From Chrysomallon squamiferum (taxonomy: Eukaryota > Mollusca > Gastropoda > Neomphalida > Peltospiridae), in contig CM022667.1 in assembly GCA_012295275.1 (NCBI GenBank), positions 16,851,245-16,915,244 on the forward strand: 64,000 nucleotides of DNA, in the 5' to 3' direction. The translations under genes were made by a program, and so were the position numbers. Below are positions 1 to 13,100 of this stretch, piece by piece. Position 1 is the stretch's first letter. The number at the start of each line of letters is the position of its first letter. The notes beneath the pieces were generated by a model. It was given only the letters and a program-made list of their open reading frames with translations. It was not told the DNA's origin and made no database searches.

Positions 1-325
1 TAACAGTGGGTGTCTATAGTGTTGTTTAAATGTATCTTTACAATATAATTAATTAAACAAACTGTCTTGAAAACTCTCTCGCTCTCTCGGACACTGAGAC
101 ACAAATGTAATTATCAGTCTATAGTGCATGAAAAACATGCTTATTTTCAAAGCTGCTTCAGTGACACTGACAAAATTGTCCTCAAAGTGTAATCATTGAT
201 TAAATATGGTGAAACGCAAAACAAGGAACGGTTTCGTTCGTACTATAGCAGAGATAACCTGGACGTTTGAGGTAAAGAGAACAGAGCAAGCCATTAAAAA
301 AAAAAAAAAATTAATAACAAACATT

Positions 326-356
<31 letters not shown>

Positions 357-860
357 TAGACAAAAATTAGGAGAGTTCATTTTAGTTCATCGGTGCTTTT
401 CACACAGCTGCTTCTTGAATTATTTGGTGTTTGGTAGTGTCATTCTGAAAGAAAAACAAAATAAATGACTAAACATTAACTGTTTATCTAGTAAAAAGTC
501 TTATTACATAGATATATCATGCACGAAGGAGCAGCTGTGATAGGCATGCATAAACAAAGAAACACTCACAAATACACACAAGCACTCATGCAGCACACGT
601 GTATAATTGTGTGTGTTTGTGTGATGGCGTGTGCATATGTGCTGAAATAATCCTTTTCACAGAAAAGAAGTACAGTCTTCCAAACCAGCGTGCTAGGAAA
701 AGTGTGAATTTAAAGTAAATTTACTTCTGTATCATATTCTACATTGTATTCATAAACACAAATTCATTCACTCATTTGTAATTAACCCAGAAAACATTTC
801 GAATATTTCGTTCTCGCGAAAACAGATTCTGTATTTCATCACGAAGAGAAAAAGTGTCGG
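1..860. repeat. Duplicated array block, collapsed copy
   Basis: This stretch closely matches 13440-14520 and 28735-29930. Shared landmarks include the start (gttgtttaaatgtatc), the word ggaacggtttggttcgta, and the minus-strand end-exon relic near 380-445. The copy is shortened: near 855 it jumps to sequence that in the other copies lies about 1.5 kb further on (the cggaaacatgtctcg word at 16048), so the VWC-like and Pro/Glu-repeat exons are missing. On the minus strand the terminal-exon relic starts after cttttctttcag near 449 and reads GAA TGA in phase 1, an immediate stop. No intact gene is seen. Confidence 0.7.
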
Positions 861-883
861 AAACATGTCTCGTAGTACGCCTG

Positions 884-937
884 TCAAACAAACAGAAAGC
901 ACCCAGAAAATATTAACAATATTTGCACGTTCAGCAT
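884..937 (-). pseudogene. Relic signal-peptide module (MLNVQILLIF type)
   Basis: ATG at 937 opens MLNVQILLIFSGCFLFV and then meets TGA. The hydrophobic leader is homologous to the start of the intact copy at 10576 (MMNVQILLIFSAC...). Other short relics lie at 16075-16128, 31336-31389 and 20524-20667. Only the last lacks the TGA. No cysteine-rich exon follows directly, so this is probably a dead leader left after rearrangement. Confidence 0.5.
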
Positions 938-1099
938 TATTTAGTTCTCTGACCTCTGTGACAGAAAGGTAAATTTTCTGGTTTAAATTCTATTGCTCCC
1001 AACATATGTCGCATTCGATTCATTGGTAACCGTAATCCAAATCTCTTTAATTAAATATATAATCGCACTTAATTTAGTTCTCAGATATTGTGAATTGCT

Positions 1100-1466
1100 G
1101 TTGTTGTGTTGGTAAATACAGAAATCTGCTGCAACTGCAGTTAGTTTTAACAATGCCGATTTATTTCTTTCACAGGATAAACGAGATAAATCACCAGAAA
1201 ATTCAAATTTTATTGGTAAAATTTCCCTTGCTGGCGTTTACAGTAAAGAAAAGAATTTAAAGTGCGTTTTAATTTTTCAACCCCTGTCTAGTAAATAAGG
1301 GACAGAGTCATCTACACTGATAACAGCAGTAACCGACAAATTAATATACCATAAATATATTAATCATTTCTTCTTTTTAATATATAATGATAAATTACAT
1401 TTAGTTTTCTTAGTTTGGAATCAAGTGTTTAAATAATTGCAATATTTTGTTTTATTTTATGACAAT

Positions 1467-1552
<86 letters not shown>

Positions 1553-3060
1553 TTGTGTGTCTGTATATATATTAACAGGAGAAAGCTCTGCAACGTTTTC
1601 ACTGCAACGTTTAGACTTCTCTGTTTGTGTATATGTATATATGGTTAATATTAAAATGAACTATGAAATCCCTGGAGCTAATAAACAATAAACACAGTCA
1701 TGAGTAGAACTCTATCTTAATTTATCCCTTGCCTTTCTTTTCTTAATATCTACTAATTTTATTCGCTGCCTTTAATTATCTAATGACACGGGTCTGACGT
1801 CACAAGATTTTCCAGCTTAATCGCATGATAAGAAGCTCGGTGATGTTTAAGCTGAAAGAAGCAAGAAGCACGTGGGAAATATTAACAAGATCTCTACACT
1901 TATTATGATTTAGCTGTTTGTTGTTTCGCAATAAAATTAGTTGTACTGGATTAAATACTTTTCATCCCAACACATCGCAAGTGATTCACTGTTAGGCATA
2001 ATGCAAATGCATTTAATTTGTATTTATCCTGCTTGTGTTTAAGTACTGTGAACTGCTGTTGCTATGATCGTAAATGCTATGATAAAATATAACAGCAGTT
2101 AAGTTTAAAAATGCCGATTAATGTTTGCCGTACCAGAAGATAAATAAATGGTAAGAAAACTGAAACTTTGTTAATAACATTTTCATTTCTGGTATTTAAC
2201 TAATACAGGAATTTAAAGCAAGTTTTAGTTTTTCAATCTATTTCTAGTAAATCAGAATTTCTGCGAGATTACAATACCCGACAGAAGTAAATAATTATTC
2301 GAAAGATATCATTCATTTATATTAACATTTAATACTTTATTATAATTCTTAGTTAGTGGTCAGGTTTCTGCATTGTTGTTAAATAATAAAAATTTAGTAT
2401 TTTTACATATTTTTTTATCAGTCATCCTTGTTAATTTAAAATGTAAGTGAGCTATAATTAATATTCATGTATAAAATTATAATTTAGTTTTACTGTACAA
2501 ATACAGGACACAGGACATACAGATGTACAGTTTAAGTATATCAGAAATAAGAGGATCAGGAGATTAACTGATTTATTCGTTATTAAAATATTTCCAGGAA
2601 TGGTCACATTCTTACATTGGTTCGATTGGTCGTGGTGTAATGAATGGGCCAGGAAACGAAAACGTGACAAGCCAAAATGTTCAGATCGGGAGACCGTTCC
2701 TTTTTTAATATTCCAAACACTGGTGAAATGCATATACAGCTGTTTCAGTAAAATTGGGTCCTGGCGTAATGATACTTCCTACTATAGCACTCCCAGTTCC
2801 AACATTGCATAAGTGTATGAAGAATAGAAAATAAATAAGTTTTAACTATAACAACCTTATATGAAGAAGATTTACTTTCAGATTATTCTACTATTGAAAT
2901 ACGTGAATAAAAAAGGACGCAAATGAAAACGAAACTTATCTAGAAGTTGTTTACGGGTTCTTAAAGGATTAAGCTATATATATAAAAATATACATTTATA
3001 AAATTATCCCTGGGAATAATTATACATGGTTTTACAAAGCTGATCAACCGAGAAAAATCC
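1100..3060. repeat. Duplicated array block with VWC-exon relic
   Basis: Matches 16260-17970, 20800-22510 and 31500-33150 at high identity. Shared words include gggccaggaaacgaaaacgtgacaa and aaattatccctgggaat. On the minus strand at about 1785-1905 lies a decayed copy of the VQILLIF-type VWC exon: GTA-GAG-ATC-TTG-TTA-ATA-TTT, then an in-frame TAA where the intact copies read Tyr, and another stop soon after. The same relic recurs near 16730-16860 and 21475-21600. No working gene is seen. Confidence 0.6.
1471..1548. repeat. (CT)n microsatellite
   Basis: Pure CT tract of about 78 bases in duplicated array DNA. A tract of similar size and context recurs at 31920-31996. In the copies at 16.4 and 21.06 kb it is reduced to a few units. 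Confidence 0.95.
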
Positions 3061-3085
3061 TTGTTTGCTTAACATTTGTCTGTTC

Positions 3086-3088
<3 letters not shown>

Positions 3089-3157
<69 letters not shown>
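3089..3157. repeat. (ATT)n microsatellite
   Basis: Trinucleotide run of about 70 bases. Further AAT, ACT and TATG runs follow at 3265-3365. Confidence 0.9.
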
Positions 3158-3158
<1 letters not shown>

Positions 3159-3274
3159 AATTACTATTCCTCTTTTATTGTTGTTATAATTGTTATTCTT
3201 GCTGTTCGTATTTTAACTGTTTTTATGTTTAACCTGCATTACTACTTAGAAAACAGCAGTAATAATAATAACAA

Positions 3275-3321
<47 letters not shown>

Positions 3322-3444
3322 ATAATAATAATAATAATAATATGTATGTATGTATGTATGTATTTTTGTCGGTGTACATATGCATTTATCGACAATTATT
3401 TGTATAATTTCTCCAGATCATTATTTTTTTTTCTGTGCCAAATA

Positions 3445-3683
3445 TTTATTCATTTACTTGTTGTTTCCGGCATCGTAGAGGTGATAAGTGGCGTTGTTGT
3501 CGTTCCTCAACACAAAGCCACGCCATATTCTTGTATCCATGAACCAATAACTTGTACTTGTGGAGGACATTTACAGATACCATCATCACTAAATTATTTC
3601 TGTTCTTCGCCATGTAAGACGTGTCCTGATGGCGTTTTGCTGTTTCGTTCTGTAACAACAACAACAACAATAATAATAATAAT

Positions 3684-3736
<53 letters not shown>

Positions 3737-4654
3737 TAATGATGATGATAATGATAATGGTAACAACAGCAACAAATAATATTACTAAATAAACAATCTT
3801 TTTTATTGTATACTCTAGTATTATAACGAATTCGAGTACTACTATTATAATTGATCCTACTATTTCACCTAATACTACTAATACATTTACTACTACTACT
3901 ATTCTATAACCACTATTACTACTACATCTCCAAATGCCACTAATTATAATACCAATACATTTGGTATTACTAATACTATTGCTATTACATTTAGGACATT
4001 ACTAGAATCAGTGATTCTACTATTACCACATATTTTACAAGACCTCCACAATAATAATTTCTAAGTCTTCGTTACTGGCTGTTGTTATTACTCTTGCCAC
4101 TATAAAATAAACACCAACAACAACAGCTACTACACGACAACTATTAATACTATCATTGCTAGTACAACTTCTGCTACTAATTCTACTACTAATACTATTG
4201 CTACTACTAATAATTATAAGTCTAACATTATTATTACTAATCCTACCTTTAATGATAATAGCAAGCATACACCTACTAATACTAATTGATCGAACTACGC
4301 TAGTAATACTACTGTTAGTATCAATGTTACGATTACTGGCACTAACGAGATTTCTAATAATTAGACTTTTAATTCATCTACTGCAGTTGGTATAAGGAGA
4401 TACTGAAAAGTTGTCTACCTCGACATGTGTATCTTCCAAAGGCATCAGGTCCTTCAGGATCGAAACACATTGGTGGAAAATAATCAGCGTATATACAACG
4501 AATTTCTAATTCTGATGAAGAACCATAACTAGGCTGACAACGACACTCGTCCGCACTACGCTCATAATCTGGAAGACTTGTCCAGGTCCGTACATTTGTC
4601 CATTGTGAGAGCAGTGTCGTGGTATTGGAGATGACGGAGTAGGTGGCGGCTGCT
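3445..4654 (-). pseudogene. Broken VWC-type gene copy (exons 2 and 3)
   Basis: Two exons of the secreted cysteine-rich family are recognisable. Exon 2 is 4419-4654: acceptor cacataccacag, donor gtagac, and residues ADECRCQPSYGSSSELEIRC. It is 236 nt against 237 nt in the intact copies. A single base is missing in the GGACAAGTC-TTCC stretch, which breaks the frame. The conserved Cys before the CxC motif is Ser, and the Cys of GPDACGRYTC is Phe. Exon 3 begins at 3649, reads RNSKTPSGHVLHGEEQK, then TAA; its first Cys is Ser and a stop also follows GVALC. No signal-peptide exon is visible upstream. The same block is duplicated at 24.25-26.8 kb. Confidence 0.7.
3668..4380. repeat. Degenerate AAT/ACT intron tract
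   Basis: Between the exon 3 and exon 2 relics lies about 700 bases built almost entirely from imperfect ATT, ACT and TAC triplets. Versions of this tract recur between the same exons at about 24.53-25.18, 42.46-42.9 and 47.65-48.3 kb, and without intact exons at 27.3-27.9 and 49.18-49.68 kb. It looks like an old expanded trinucleotide repeat carried along by gene duplication. Confidence 0.6.
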
Positions 4655-4698
4655 CTGTGGTATGTGCAGAACAGTAAGAACAACAACAACAACAGCAA

Positions 4699-4699
<1 letters not shown>

Positions 4700-4771
<72 letters not shown>
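4700..4771. repeat. (AAT)n microsatellite
   Basis: AAT run immediately 5' (on the minus strand) of the broken exon 2 at 4419-4654. The 25.2 kb copy has an AAT/AAC tract in the same place. Confidence 0.9.
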
Positions 4772-4773
<2 letters not shown>

Positions 4774-4879
4774 CAGCAACAATGACAATAGCTGTTGTAA
4801 TAATAATGAAAGGAATCTATAGTTTAATTTTAATATTGTGTATTTTTTATAACCTTGTCGGTATGCATACAACTACGTG

Positions 4880-4976
4880 AATATATTAGTATATCTAGAA
4901 TGTTTATTATCACAAACTTAGCCGAACTTAAGCATAAACTAATCATCCTTAGGGTTTCAGAGATTCAAAATATCTT

Positions 4977-5007
<31 letters not shown>

Positions 5008-5713
5008 ATTCAACATGATGTATAATCTAATTTCCAGTATTAACATAATCAACATAAGACGTTACAAACATTTAATACCAGTATTATTTTCAGATTAATA
5101 AATATTTTGAAACGAAATATCCTCAGTGGCGAAACCGAAAACATGATTTCTTTTGCATGTTGGAGACATTGTACTAATTTCACTTATTAACTGCCAAATA
5201 GGACCTCTATAGATTCCCACAATTTTAGACCTGGATATGATTCCATTCAGCCATGTTCACGGCAGAGTTTACACTTTTAATATAACATCGTTACTCATTT
5301 AAAGAGAAGAAGACAGAGAGAATTCTTAATATTAAGTAAACTATTCACTGCACTCAGACACACTAAAAGGTGTATGATCTTTACAAGATAGGTGTAGGAC
5401 AAGACGTTTACATTTCAGAATTGTTTTCTTCACATTTGAATCTGCGCTGTCTGCTAAGGGAGAAACGTGACTTTCGAGGTATTGTACTTTTAAAGTGTGA
5501 GCAAACAGGAGATAAATGAAATGCAATCTTATCAAAAAGAAGATATTTGTGGGTTATCAAATGAAAGAACAGATAAATATATAACATAGCATTGTGACAG
5601 GGAAATTTATTGAATGAACCCGAGGAATATCCCATGTTATTTTCCGAAGCTTATCAACGTAGGAAAAACAAACCCAAGTCTGATTGCTTTGTATTCGTTT
5701 CATTGTTCTTGTT

Positions 5714-5756
<43 letters not shown>

Positions 5757-5895
5757 ATTCTGTCACAGGTTGTTAGTGAGTTCAGCACATCCGTTTTTAG
5801 AAAAGCGACTGTGTCCTGTCAGCTTCACATCGCACAAATCCAGAGTCGCTATTTAGAAAATGAAAATTCTAAAATGTATCACATTCAGTAAATAC
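4880..5895. repeat. Non-coding duplicated block
   Basis: Matches 25660-26690 closely (shared ggaatatg/gcattcagcc-type words, cactgcactcagacacactaaaa near 5347 and 26167). Part of it, including the cactgcactcagac word, is also present near 43770. Short open frames here are not conserved in frame between copies. A TA microsatellite sits at 5717-5753. Confidence 0.5.
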
Positions 5896-5897
5896 AC

Positions 5898-5934
<37 letters not shown>

Positions 5935-6009
5935 GTTGTTGTTGTTTTTTGTTGTTGTTGTTGTTGTTGTTGTTGTTTTATTGGCATCATCATTACTATA
6001 GTTACAGTG

Positions 6010-6111
6010 AAGGTCTGTGAAATTTAAATGAACGGAAGTGAACGGAAGGGATAGTTAAGACTGAGTCAAAATTGTATTTTCGCAGTTACATACCTTTCAT
6101 CTGTTCTTTTG

Positions 6112-6168
<57 letters not shown>

Positions 6169-6897
6169 TTTTTTTTTTTTTTTTTTTTAAATAGAGATCA
6201 TTTGTGTCAAAAGAATTTGCGTAGATGTAGGTACAAATAAAACACCAGCACTAACAGTAATAATAATCATTAATTGTTGTAGAGTACTGTAATAGTAGTA
6301 GTAGAATCAACAACAGCTGGTTTGTCAAAACTTAAGGTTAGGGAATTTAAAGCTAAAGGGGCATAACTCATAAAAAGATTCATAGACATGATAAAAATCT
6401 TAATGTGTCACTCTTCAGTTCCGTTAATTTAAAATAGTATACAGATGTTAATAATAAGAACCAGGATTTTGACGTAAACAGAAGGTAATGCTTTAAAAAT
6501 GACTTAAAATAACGAAAAATACCGTAAAGCTACGGTAAATACCCGCGAAAGAAAATAATTACCGCTAAATATTACTGAAAAAAACAACAAAAACCCCAAA
6601 CATTTTAGGTACTTGTTTTTAAACAGAAAGTAGCACAGTTATCAAAACCATCCAACGGAAGAACGACACAATGAACATTGTGATCCCCACCGTCCACATC
6701 GTTGACAGCACCCTACATGTCGACCACACTCCAAACAATGTAAACAATAAAAACAATATAGAACCTAACCAAGAACACTACTACATTTGTTGACAACTGC
6801 AAGACTGAGTAAAATCTTAGTAAGACTGAGTCTTGATTAATGCTTGCAGAGTCATCTCCCATCAACTAAGAATTTTGAAATATTTATTTCGAATAAA

Positions 6898-6934
<37 letters not shown>

Positions 6935-7172
6935 TAATAATAATAAATAAATAAATAAATAAATAATAATAAATAAATAAACGTAGTAGTAGTAGTAGTA
7001 GCAACATAACTATAGAGTGCTAGTAAAGAATAACCATAAGACTGGTTTCTCTTCACAGATTTTGTAATGAATGACCTGTGAAATTTAAATTAATGGACGA
7101 ACTGACGGGATAGTTAAGACTGAGTCCAAATTGGACATTTTCGCAGTTACTTACCTTTCATCTGATGTTTTG

Positions 7173-7208
<36 letters not shown>

Positions 7209-7935
7209 TTTTTTTTTTTTTTTTTTTTAGAAATAGAGATCGTTAATGTTAAAAAAAAATATGCGTAGATGTAGGCACTAAAAAAACACCAGCAATAACA
7301 GTAATAATAATAAAAATAATAATAATAATTAATTGTAGTAGTAGTAGAGTACAGTAATAGTAGTAGTAGAAACAAGAACAACTGATTTGTCAAAACTCTT
7401 AAGGTTAGGGAATTAAAAGCTAAAGGGACATAACTCATAAAAAGATTCATAGACATGATAAAAATCTTCATGTGTCACTCTTCAGTTCCGTTAATTTAAA
7501 ATAGTATTCAGATGTTAATAATAAGAAAACAAACAATGATAATGCATTAGTTATACCCCGCCATGCGTCATTGATCTGTGCCTCGACAACCAGGATATTG
7601 ACGTAAACAGAAGGTAATGCTTTAAAAATTACTTAAACTAACGAAAAACACCGTAAAGCTACGGGAAATACACGCGAAAGAAAATAATGACTGCGAAATG
7701 TTACTGAAGAAAAACAACAACACATTTTAGGTAATTGTTTTTAAACAGTAAGTAGCACAGTTAACAAAACCATCCAACGGAAGACGACACAATGAACATT
7801 GTGATCCCCACTGTCCACATCGTTGACAGCACCCTACATGTCGACCACACTTCAAACAATGTAAACAATAAAAACAATACAGTACCTATCCAAGAACAAT
7901 ACTACATTTGTTGACAACCGCATCGACAAAAGCAA
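6010..7935. repeat. Local tandem duplication of about 0.8 kb
   Basis: 6016-6835 and 7075-7930 are near-copies of each other. Each has a (ATT)n-poly(T) tract, the word gggaatt.aaagctaaagg, and the words tgtgatccccac and ccctacatgtcgaccacac. No coding frame is shared. The block is not seen elsewhere in the window. Confidence 0.7.
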
Positions 7936-8093
7936 TGCCAGCATCATATGAAAGGTGGTAATTTTTTTGGAGGACACATCTACGCTCTCAGACATCAATA
8001 TAAGTAAACTAACGAAATTAAAAACGACGACAACAGCGCAGATGTCTGCACAAAGTAAAATAATATTTAGGTCTATTTAAACGATCACTGAAA

Positions 8094-8096
<3 letters not shown>

Positions 8097-8152
<56 letters not shown>

Positions 8153-8153
8153 A

Positions 8154-8193
<40 letters not shown>

Positions 8194-8207
8194 CATTATT
8201 ATTATAA

Positions 8208-8241
<34 letters not shown>

Positions 8242-8282
8242 CATTATTATTATTATTATTATTATTATCATTATTATTATAA

Positions 8283-8339
<57 letters not shown>

Positions 8340-8346
8340 GTATTAT
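8097..8346. repeat. Long interrupted (ATT)n tract
   Basis: About 250 bases of ATT triplets interrupted by TAATAT and ATC variants. Open frames encoding poly-Asn or poly-Ile across it are artefacts of the repeat. Confidence 0.95.
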
Positions 8347-8399
8347 TATAACAATGACCATTTTTATATATACACATATCTATTTTTTATCATCATATG

Positions 8400-9320
8400 T
8401 AGTTCCACTTTTTCATTATAAATTAATCTGCAATTTATTGTTCATTGCTACTGTAATTTAACAAAATAATACGATCATAGCTTTATTAACAAAAGTGTCT
8501 TTATTTTTTGCAGTATAACCTAGATTTGAAAACGCAGTATCAAACGGTAGATAAAATAAAACGGACAAAGCTGTATAAGCAATACTAGAACGTTTTTCTA
8601 ATTCAGTGTCAATTATTCTTCATTTCTATTTATAGCTTTTCGTCCTTTCAAAATTAGTTTGATTCTTTATTTGTTAGATAATTACTTCTGGTCTGTTATT
8701 TCTTTTTTTCCACAATATTTTGCTTATTCACACTTCATAACATATCAGAAAGAATATATAGCAATCTGAAACAGAAAGTTAACAAAACAAATGGATATTT
8801 AATTTTCATTATCGTCTTCGATTCTTTAATACCAAGTTAAAAGATTTTATTTCCCTTCGAGAATTTTGAACTTTTACATCTACTCTTAATAATACTAGTT
8901 TACCGTCATGAGAAAAATCCACTGATCTCTTGTAGATATTATGAGACAAGAATAAGAATCGATTCCAGTGCAACACCAACAGCAACAAATAAAATGTTTT
9001 TAATATTTGTATTTATTTATTTACTTACTTACTTATTTACTTACTTGCTTGCTTTTTTATTTATTTATTTATTTATTTATTTACTTAGTTAGTTAGTTGT
9101 GTTCTTACTTATTTTCTTACTTACGTATTTACTTACATAGATACTGATGTTGTTTTTGTTAATACTACTATTTCAGTGGTAGTACAACTGTTAGTAGTAA
9201 TGGTGGCAGCAAAAGCAGAAGCAGCAATAAATTAGTAGATGTTGTTGAACTCGATGATAATAATGATGATTTTTTCAATATAGACATGTTAAATATAAAT
9301 AAGTTTCCGATGGGAAAAGG
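8400..9320. other. Non-coding AT-rich stretch
   Basis: No exon, RNA gene or transposon was recognised. It contains a degenerate (TTTA/TTAC)n tract around 9010-9150. Confidence 0.4.

Positions 9321-9323
<3 letters not shown>

Positions 9324-9406
<83 letters not shown>
9324..9406. repeat. (GA)n microsatellite
   Basis: Pure GA tract of about 83 bases. Confidence 0.95.
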
Positions 9407-9410
<4 letters not shown>

Positions 9411-9615
9411 CTGAAGATTTCAAACATAATGAAGTAACGAAAATTCAAAAGTTATCAAATAACAAATAATTTACATATTTATCTATTTCTTTATTTCTTT
9501 ATTTCTTTATTTATTTTATTTATTTTATTTCCGGACAGAAGTTGTAAGAGTTCATCTTAATTCTTCGGTACTTTTACTGCAGCTGTTACTTGAATTACTC
9601 TGTGTTGTAGTGTTA

Positions 9616-10023
9616 AGACTCTGGAAAAAAAAAAAAAAAATTACACAAAAATAAGTTTCTATAGAGATATAACATGCACAACGGAGCTGCTGTAAATAAC
9701 ATATAGCACGCAAAACTATGCACACATACACACAACCATAAATACACATCAAAGACTACATAGATAATATGTGCGCAGAGAGGCATATACATATATATCT
9801 ATGTATGTATCTATCTCACTATGTATGTATGTATGTATGTATGTATGTATATATGTATGTATGTATACATATACATATGTTTCTATGTATGTATCCATGT
9901 ATGTTCATAAGCCTTTCTAAGTGTCACATCAAAGACTACAAAGATAATATATGCGCAGATAAGTATGTACATATATATCCATCTATGTATCTATGTCACT
10001 ATGTCACTATGTATGTACGTATA

Positions 10024-10059
<36 letters not shown>

Positions 10060-10576
10060 TGTATGTATGTATGTATGTATGTATGTATGTATGTATGTTC
10101 ATAAGCCTTTCTAAATGTCACATCAAATACTACAAAGATAATATGTGCGCAGATAGGCTTTTTACATATATATCTATCTATGTATGTAACTATGTATGTA
10201 TGTATGTGTGTACGTATGTATGTAACTATGCATGAATGAATGTATGTATATATGTATGTATGTATGTATGTTCGTAAGCCTTTCTAACTGTCTTACCTGG
10301 TGTTGTCGTTGCTTGTACTGCTGGGTCTATCGATGTTTCTTCTGATGGGTCTATCGTCGTCGCACATAAGCTTACTCTGCAGTGAACTCTGTTTCCCTCT
10401 GGACTTAGTTCACAGTAGCAATCTTCGTAACAGCTATTTACCGGTGGTACGGGTCCGAGCTGAAATATTTTATCTTCATAATAACATACTGGACGAGAAT
10501 AGTACCCTGTTGTTGCCATTCCAGAAACAAGCATGAGGCATGCGGAAAAGATCAACAAGATCTGTACGTTCATCAT
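9616..10576 (-). CDS. Small secreted VWC-like cysteine-rich protein
   Basis: Exon 1 (10297-10576) starts MMNVQILLIFSAC, a typical signal peptide. It is followed by a VWC-like core with six cysteines, read as C-YYEDKIFQLG...C-YED-C-Y-C...C-RVSL-C, and then a Thr/Pro/Glu tail. It ends CCA G|gtaaga, phase 1. This is the only copy of this module with both an ATG and an unbroken frame. The next exon is uncertain. A candidate acceptor lies at 9620 (poly-T then ccag); joined in phase 1 it gives Glu-Ser-stop, for a 94-residue protein. In another frame the same exon reads SLNTTTQSNSSNSC and ends ...STEELR. No function is assignable beyond secreted VWC family. The intron is full of TATG repeats. Confidence 0.5.
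9805..10282. repeat. (TATG)n satellite-like tracts
   Basis: Three runs of TATG, separated by an imperfectly repeated unit that includes ataagcctttctaa, cacatcaaa.actacaaagat and tatgtgcgcag. The larger unit of about 170-200 bases is therefore itself tandemly repeated. Tyr/Val/Cys/Met open frames across it are repeat artefacts. Confidence 0.85.
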
Positions 10577-10689
10577 GATTTAGTTCTACGATCTCTGACA
10601 AAAAAGTTAAATTTCCTGATTTAAATACTCTTCCCTCCAACAGATGTCGCATTCCAGTCACTGTTTAGCATAATGCAAATTCGTTTAAT

Positions 10690-12764
10690 AGCCGTGCAAG
10701 CTGCATGTGTTTAGTTCTCAAGTGCTGTGGTTTGCTGTTGTTGTGATCGTAATTGCAACGACATGCCTTAACTGCACTTACTTTTAACAATGCCTGTACA
10801 TTTTTGCCATTGCAGAAAGTATATAAATCGTAAGATTATGGAAATGTTATTAGTAACATTGGTGTTTATGTTAATGAAAGGGATTAAAGTGAATTTTAAT
10901 TTGTCTACATATTTCTTGTAAATCAATATAGTTAAAGTAAAATCTGAAGACTAGGGTCATCTGTACCCGACAATAATATACAAAAAGATATTATTTTATT
11001 ACATTTGTTTTAAGTCTTGTTTCTTCTACATAACAACAACCACACTGTTGTCTAATAATTAAATGTTTTCTTCTTTTTTATATTTTCTTTTTTTTTTTTT
11101 ACAGTGATACTTGTTATTTAAAAAAATAATAAATCAGTTATAAATAATAATCATAGCAAGATTTATATTCTAATTTTCTGTACAATTACAGTTCACAGGA
11201 AATACGGATGTGCGGTTTAAATAGATCAGAAATGAAAGGATTAAATACAGTTTTCGGATTTGTTCTGTGACAGCGTTTTAAAAACATGGAAATATTTTCA
11301 ATCGAAATGACAGTGAAAATATTGCAGAATACACCCACATCGCATCTTGAAAATTATTAGGTAGTGTGGATACGCTATTGAATCAAGATTGAACTGTTAA
11401 ATGTTTATTCAAATATCAAAAGAACAGTCTTTAAATCACATGAAATGTAAAACTGTCAGTTGCTACTGTGTGAGTAAATTTCTACTCATTTTAGAGAACT
11501 TATGGCATTCGTTGCAGTTGTGGAAACTATGAAAGTGACAGCGTAAAAATATTTTATATAAAAAGTAATTTTAGCAAAAAAACAAACAATAATAATAAAG
11601 AAATAATAAATATAAAATAAGTAATTAACTTCGACCAATAATAACCCTAAGAAACCAAAACGTGATAATACAAAATGTTCAGATGATCACGGTTATCATC
11701 ACTGTTATTTTATATATATATATATAACAAAAATATTAAATTTAAACTTCATGATGGAGTAGGTAGGATAACGGTATGTTTGTGGACCCCAGTAAATGTA
11801 GAAAATGAAATTTTCAGCTTGGTCTGAAAAGGCACTTTTCGAAATATATCTATATATCACTACATATGTTTTTCTGTGTCTTTTATCGGAATAAAAAGTA
11901 GCATTTTTACTTTTTTTATGTTTTAGTAATTGTCACTTTCAAAGCGTCAATAATATATAGCGTTGTTGTTTTCAGGCATTACAGTTCTTACTGAGACAGG
12001 CGCGTCAATAGAAAATTGCGATTCGGATCAAATAGGTGACTTTTAGATTTTTGGTGAGTTAAATCTCTGACTCTGTCTACTTTCAGGACCTCTGTTTTAT
12101 CAAAAATATCATTTTCATGAAGTAAAAATACATCTAGTAACACTAAAACTCTAAAAAGTGTATGTAACCGTGAAGTTTATCGCCATAAGATCAAGTATCG
12201 AATACGAAACTAGATTACCTCCCCTATAACTATTTCCAAGACTTTCGTTGTAGAACCTAGGTCGCATTCAAATAGTGTCTCATTTCCACTTAACAGAATG
12301 TTCTGTTTCTGCCTGACAGCGATTTCAGAAAAATAACTCCTGTGAAGAAACCTACACAAAAAGAGGCTCTGAAAGACAAGTGATCGTGAAGAAACGTGAA
12401 GTTTATACAAACCTGCGAAAAGCAAATAAGCAAAGCTGCACTGTGGTGAGAATCCGACTCAATCGCCTTCAACCAGTTCTTCGTCTTTGTTTACTTCTGC
12501 TGTTTCGACACCACAAGATTTTGTTTTGCGCAATAAAACTATTTCCTGTTGCAGATTCATCCTCATTAGAGCCTCGCATTACAGGCACCAGTTAACTATT
12601 GTATTCTTTGAATATCTTGCATATTGTTGAGAGAGAGGTCTAAACAAAAAATGACCTTTCTTAATTTATATGAACAATATATTTTGTTAACATTTTTCTT
12701 TTTCGTTTTCTTTAAATTTTTCTTTTATTATTTATTTATTTATTTGATATTATTATTATTATTA

Positions 12765-12805
<41 letters not shown>

Positions 12806-13100
12806 GACCTCTTAATGGATTGTATTACCCAATTAAGGCCTTAAATATTTTCATTCCTAATGCATGCATTCATATATGAAATACTGACTTTTAATTTGTG
12901 GCCAAAATTGACGAAGACACCGACTACATAGTTTAGGGAATAGTTGTCTGAACCATTTTACAAACAACTAACGGTGGTTCATTCGTAAACCGGCCTCACT
13001 AAATCAGAGACAGGACAGTTGATCGTGCATACATTATCTCTAAATCCACTGGTTAACGAATCAGTATCGTATATGTCATGTCAGAACGCGAATTCTACCT
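10690..13100. other. Array intergenic DNA, no gene seen
   Basis: The segment 10690-11300 is a diverged copy of the 1.1-2.6 kb block. The rest has only short, unsupported frames. An (ATT)n run lies at 12750-12804. Confidence 0.35.

Noticed and set aside
2600-2812. Trp- and Arg-rich 70-codon frame in a well-conserved block
   Set aside because: The DNA is conserved at 17.53, 22.04 and 32.68 kb, but stops and indels break the frame in the other copies, so the conservation reflects duplication.
8018-8377. Long poly-Asn and poly-Ile open frames
   Set aside because: They are translations of the (ATT)n tract. The same applies to poly-Leu, poly-Ile and Ser-Leu or Arg-Glu frames over AAT, TTG, CT and GA tracts throughout the window.
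9769-10235. Tyr/Val/Cys/Met-rich frames
   Set aside because: Products of TATG repeats, with no conservation.
9800-10280. Possible CRISPR-like regular repeats
   Set aside because: Eukaryotic simple repeats without unique spacers of constant length.
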